Shown: positions 61,115-64,000 of the stretch, one piece after another
Numbering within the stretch: position 1 is the first letter of the stretch
Layout of the letters: each line of letters starts with the position of its first letter
From: Kocuria rosea
GTDB taxonomy: Bacteria > Actinomycetota > Actinomycetes > Actinomycetales > Micrococcaceae
DNA length: 64,000 nucleotides
NCBI RefSeq assembly: GCF_023715525.1
Contig: NZ_JAMBOG010000014.1
Location: 27,895-91,894, forward strand
Reading direction: 5' to 3'
Translations under genes and position numbers: made by a program
The notes under the pieces: generated by a model
Database searches by the model: none
Told to the model about the DNA's origin: nothing
What the model saw: the letters and a program-made list of their open reading frames with translations, nothing else

Positions 61115-62116
61115 TCACGCCGTGGCGGCCGCACCGGTGCTGCCCCGCACGATGAGCTTGCACGGGAAGGACCGCTGCTGCGCCGGCCGGGCGGGGTCCG
61201 CGAGGCGCTCGAGGAGCATCCGAGCCCCGGCACGGGCCATCTCGCGGCTGGGCTGGCGGACCGTGGTGAGGTCGAAGGAGGGCCAGGAGGCCATGTCGAC
61301 GTCGTCGTAGCCGATGACCCAGCAGTCCCCCGGAGCGGACAGGCCACGGCTCCGCAGCGCGTCCAGGGCGCCGAAGGCCATGTAGTCGTTGGCGCAGAAG
61401 ACGGCCTCCGGCGGATCCGCGCGCGCCAGCAGCCGGCTCGTCACGTGCTGGCTGGCATCGTGCGAGAAGTCGGCGTGGAACCGCAGGTCCTCCGGCACGG
61501 GGTGGCCCAGGTGCTGCATGCGCTCGAGGAAGCCGCGGGCGCGGTCACGGGACGTGCTGGCGCCCGGGAGGCCGCCGATGTACGCGGCGCGGGTCCGGCC
61601 GTTCTGGTGGAGGTAGTCGGCGACCGCCGCCCCTCCGGCCACGTTGTCGCTGACGACCTGGTCGGCGTCGAGGCCCTCGACGACGCGGTTGATGAGCACG
61701 ATCGGGCTCTGCTTCTCGACCGCCACCTGCAGCTCGACCGTCTCCCCCGTGGCGGTGGTGAAGATCACCCCGTCCACGGCGCGCTCGCGGATCGCGCTGA
61801 GCGCGTCGTGGTGGCTGCCGCCCCCGGCGTTCCACAGGACCACCCGGTAGCCGGCGCCGTCGAGCTCCCGCGTGAGCTCGTCGAGGACCTCGGGATAGAA
61901 GGGGTTGGTGACGTCCTTGACGACGACCCCGACGGTGCGCGCCCGGCGGGTCTTCATCGCCTGCGCTCCGGCGTGGGGGACGTAGCCGAGCGCCTCCATC
62001 GCCGCCTGCACCTTGAGCCGGGTCTCGGGGGCGATGTTGGTCGCGGAGGACAGGACCCGCGACACCGTCGCCTGCGACACGCCCGCCAGTCGCGCCACGT
62101 CGCGGCTCGTCACCAT
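61115..62116 (-). CDS. LacI-family transcriptional regulator
   Basis: A 333-residue repressor. HTH VTSRDVARLAGVSQATVSRVLSS and hinge TRLKVQAAMEALGY at the N-terminus; sensor begins TVGVVVKDVTNPFYPEVL. Start at 62116 puts the HTH at residue 3 as in classical LacI. It is divergent from a histidinol-dehydrogenase-like gene, and a large nested palindrome fills the gap. It probably represses that operon and itself; the inducer may be the substrate or a product. Confidence 0.92.
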   Translation of the reverse strand: MVTSRDVARLAGVSQATVSRVLSSATNIAPETRLKVQAAMEALGYVPHAGAQAMKTRRARTVGVVVKDVTNPFYPEVLDELTRELDGAGYRVVLWNAGGGSHHDALSAIRERAVDGVIFTTATGETVELQVAVEKQSPIVLINRVVEGLDADQVVSDNVAGGAAVADYLHQNGRTRAAYIGGLPGASTSRDRARGFLERMQHLGHPVPEDLRFHADFSHDASQHVTSRLLARADPPEAVFCANDYMAFGALDALRSRGLSAPGDCWVIGYDDVDMASWPSFDLTTVRQPSREMARAGARMLLERLADPARPAQQRSFPCKLIVRGSTGAAATA

Positions 62117-62220
62117 CCGGCTCTCCTCCCGTGGCCCCGTGATCGTCGGTCCGAGGTCACTGTATCCGCCCGCGGCCCGGGATCCGGGCGCTCCCGGGCG
62201 GGGATGCCAGCGAGTGGTGC

Positions 62221-62272
62221 ATACGTATTCACAGTGCGTCACAATCCGTGACGCACCACTGTGAATACGTAT
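62221..62272. promoter_or_regulatory. 52-bp nested palindromic operator
   Basis: ATACGTATTCACAGTG (62221-62236) is repeated inverted as CACTGTGAATACGTAT at 62257-62272 (16-bp perfect arms). Inside them TGCGTCAC (62235-62242) and GTGACGCA (62248-62255) form a second perfect palindrome with a 5-base centre. The outer part includes TATACA (62270-62275), a possible -10 of the plus-strand gene. Likely sites for the LacI protein, perhaps two dimers. Confidence 0.85.
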
Positions 62273-62354
62273 ACAGTAGTGCTGTGTCCTGGCTCACAGG
62301 GACTGACGGGGGGCGCCGGTGCGCCCCTCCGACCGACCAAGGAAAGGCACTTCC

Positions 62355-63701
62355 ATGTCCACAGGAACGACCACGCCCTCGCCCGTCACCTCCACGATGC
62401 TCAAGAGCCCGGGGAAGAGCGACGCCGGCCGCGGCAGCTCCCCCGAGGTCCGGGCCATCGTGGAGGGTGTCATCGCCGACATCCGGGAGCGGGGCGACGC
62501 GGCGGTGCGCGAGTACTCGCAGAAGTTCGACAACTACGGCCCCGACTCCTTCCTGCTCACCGACGAGCAGCTGGACGAGGTCATGGCGCGGGTGCCGCAG
62601 CAGGTGATCGACGACATCACCTTCGTCCAGGAGCAGGTCCGGCACATGGCCCAGAAGCAGCTCGAGTCCCTGCAGGACTTCGAGATCGAGACCCGCCCCG
62701 GGGTGCACCTCGGGCAGAAGAACGTGCCGATCCGGGCCGCCGGCGCCTACATCCCCGGGGGCAAGTACCCGCTGCTGGCCAGCGCCCACATGACCATCGT
62801 CACCGCCAAGGTCGCCGGGGTCGAGCGGGTCGCCGCGTGCACCCCGCTGATCAAGGGCGAGATGCCGGACGCGACGATCGCGGCGATGCACCTGGCCGGC
62901 GCCGACGAGATCTACCTGCTCGGCGGCATCCAGGCCGTGGCCGCGATGGCGGTGGGCACCGAGACCATCCAGCCGGTGAACATGCTGGCCGGGCCGGGCA
63001 ACGCGTTCGTCGCCGAGGCCAAGCGGCAGCTCTTCGGGGAGGTGGGCATCGACCTGTTCGCCGGGCCCACCGAGGTGCTCATCGTCGCCGACGAGCACGC
63101 CGACCCGTTCGTCGTGGCCGTGGACCTGCTCTCCCAGGCCGAGCACGGCCCCGACTCCCCCGCGGTGCTCATCACCACCAGCGAGGAGCTGGGCCGGAAG
63201 GTCATCGAGCACGTCGACGAGCTGCTCGTCGACATGCCCACCCGCGACTTCGCCGCGCCGGCCTGGCAGGACTGGGGCGCGGTGCACGTCGTCGAGACCC
63301 TCGACGACGCCTACGCCCTGGCCGACTCCTACGCCTACGAGCACGTGCAGATCCTCACGGAGAACCCCCGCGAGGCCCTCGAGAAGATGCACGACTACGG
63401 AGCGCTCTTCCTCGGCGAAGGCACCTGCGTGTCCTACGGCGACAAGGTCATCGGCACCAACCACGTGCTGCCCACCCGGGGCGCGGCGCGCTACACCGGC
63501 GGCCTGTGGGTGGGCAAGTACCTGCGCACCGTGACCTACCAGGAGGTCACCGACCGGGACTCCAGCGCCTTCTTCGGCGAGCTGTGCGGGCGCGCCTCGC
63601 GGGTCGAGCGCTTCGAGGGCCACGCCCGCTCCGGCGACGTGCGGGTCGCCAAGTACCGCGGCGGCACGCTGCCCTGGTCCGAGCACACCTTCGGGAACTG
63701 A
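62355..63701 (+). CDS. Histidinol dehydrogenase-like NAD-dependent dehydrogenase
   Basis: A 448-residue zinc-type dehydrogenase of the HisD fold: VPIRAAGAYIPGGKYPLLASAHM, NMLAGPGNAFVAEAKRQLFG, ADEHADPFVVAVDLLSQAEHGPDSP (metal and substrate region) and GTNHVLPTRGAARYTGGLW. It sits outside a his operon, with its own LacI regulator and an MHS transporter, so it more likely oxidises another polyol, for example a sulfopropanediol as shown for HpsN, or a similar diol, than histidinol. AAAGG precedes the ATG by seven bases. Confidence 0.87.
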   Translation: MSTGTTTPSPVTSTMLKSPGKSDAGRGSSPEVRAIVEGVIADIRERGDAAVREYSQKFDNYGPDSFLLTDEQLDEVMARVPQQVIDDITFVQEQVRHMAQKQLESLQDFEIETRPGVHLGQKNVPIRAAGAYIPGGKYPLLASAHMTIVTAKVAGVERVAACTPLIKGEMPDATIAAMHLAGADEIYLLGGIQAVAAMAVGTETIQPVNMLAGPGNAFVAEAKRQLFGEVGIDLFAGPTEVLIVADEHADPFVVAVDLLSQAEHGPDSPAVLITTSEELGRKVIEHVDELLVDMPTRDFAAPAWQDWGAVHVVETLDDAYALADSYAYEHVQILTENPREALEKMHDYGALFLGEGTCVSYGDKVIGTNHVLPTRGAARYTGGLWVGKYLRTVTYQEVTDRDSSAFFGELCGRASRVERFEGHARSGDVRVAKYRGGTLPWSEHTFGN

Positions 63702-63717
63702 GCCGCCGGACCGTCCT

Positions 63718-63771
63718 CGCCCGTCCGCTCCCCGCCCCCGGTTCCGCCGCGGGCCGGGGAGCGGACGGGCG
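63718..63771 (+). terminator. 17-bp stem hairpin between dehydrogenase and transporter genes
   Basis: CGCCCGTCCGCTCCCCG (63718-63734) pairs perfectly with CGGGGAGCGGACGGGCG (63755-63771) with a 20-base loop, 16 bases after the dehydrogenase stop. It could attenuate transcription into the transporter gene or protect the upstream message. Confidence 0.75.
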
Positions 63772-63834
63772 GAGCCCCACCTCCTCCATCGCCGGTCGCC
63801 CCGCGACCACCGTCCTTCCGGAACGGAGCCTTCC

Positions 63835-64000
63835 ATGGCCATCACCGCCTCCATGACCCCCGAGCAGGTGCGCCGCCGCACCCTGTACTCGGGCACCATC
63901 GGCGCCATCGTCGAGTGGTACGAATACACCGTCTACGCCACCGCCGCCGCCCTGGTCTTCGGGCCGCTGTTCTTCCCCGCCATGGCCCCGGGCATCGGGC
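63835..64000 (+). CDS. MFS transporter, metabolite:H+ symporter type (partial)
   Basis: Only the first 55 residues are in the window. RRRTLYSGTIGAIVEWYEYTVY is the characteristic start of the MHS (proline/betaine/alpha-ketoglutarate symporter) family, followed by the first helix. CGGAG lies six bases before the ATG. It probably imports the substrate of the dehydrogenase upstream. Confidence 0.85.
   Translation, partial: MAITASMTPEQVRRRTLYSGTIGAIVEWYEYTVYATAAALVFGPLFFPAMAPGIG

Noticed and set aside
62221..62272. Mobile-element terminal repeat or attachment site
   Set aside because: The palindrome is confined to a divergent promoter next to a LacI gene; no integrase, transposase or flanking direct repeat is present.
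1..64000. tRNA, rRNA, CRISPR or insertion sequence
   Set aside because: Read on both strands by eye: no cloverleaf with CCA-type end, no regularly spaced repeats and no transposase motifs were seen in the gaps. A small RNA could have been missed.

Overview
The window is very GC-rich, densely packed DNA with GTG starts, ATGA/GTGA gene overlaps and almost no spare sequence. Together with the gene content (NrtR-nadABC operon, TspO-like protein, DUF6318 and PKD lipoprotein-type genes, glycoside hydrolase 15 next to a glucose-6-phosphate dehydrogenase) this points to an actinobacterium of the order Micrococcales, probably Micrococcaceae and Kocuria-like. That placement is inference. No rRNA, tRNA, CRISPR array, transposase, integrase or phage gene was seen, so this looks like ordinary chromosome.

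Layout. 0-2.2 kb: an amino-acid-type ABC binding lipoprotein divergent from a LacI regulator, with two perfect palindromic operators between them. 2.2-10 kb: a nitrogen operon (carboxylase, two DUF1989 proteins, allophanate hydrolase split in two genes) facing a TetR regulator. The two DUF1989 proteins make guanidine, rather than urea, the likelier substrate. 10-17 kb: AsnB-type amidotransferase, ion-channel-like membrane protein, zinc alcohol dehydrogenase, secreted metallopeptidase, saccharopine-dehydrogenase-like oxidoreductase, TspO-like protein. 17.2-20.4 kb: an unusual two-component pair, a receiver fused to a thioredoxin-reductase-like flavoprotein, followed by a histidine kinase with a cyclic-nucleotide-binding-type sensor. 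20.4-36.6 kb: mostly single enzyme genes (GH15, G6PDH paralogue, PIG-L deacetylase, Rieske flavoprotein, spore-photolyase-like radical SAM protein, alkyltransferase, old yellow enzyme, AraC, VOC proteins, PhoD). 36.8-38.5 kb: two adjacent surface-protein genes, each broken by a one-base frameshift, in a stretch of lower GC.

38.7-44.5 kb: nrtR-nadA-nadB-nadC-cysteine desulfurase, a self-contained de novo NAD operon with its repressor and its own sulfur donor for the NadA iron-sulfur cluster. 44.5-50.5 kb: an acyl-CoA catabolic cluster (CoA ligase; MarR; SDR, amidohydrolase, acyl-CoA dehydrogenase, MaoC hydratase), with related operator-like sites at the two flanking promoters. 50.6-56.1 kb: superoxide dismutase, SRPBCC protein, and an operon of amylosucrase-type GH13, two SMR transporters of the SugE/Gdx (guanidinium exporter) type and an MFS transporter. 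Two non-coding gaps (about 52.0-52.2 and 56.3-56.4 kb) carry clustered DnaA-box-like 9-mers. 56.4-60 kb: complete OpuC-type osmoprotectant ABC transporter. 60-64 kb: 2H phosphoesterase, GNAT, then a LacI regulator divergent from a histidinol-dehydrogenase-like enzyme and an MHS-type transporter (cut by the window end), with a 52-bp nested palindrome between them.

Two themes recur. Guanidine appears twice: degradation at 2-10 kb and probable export at 53.5-54.2 kb. At least ten genes have a TANNNT hexamer 6-7 bases before the start codon and mostly no convincing Shine-Dalgarno, which indicates leaderless mRNAs.
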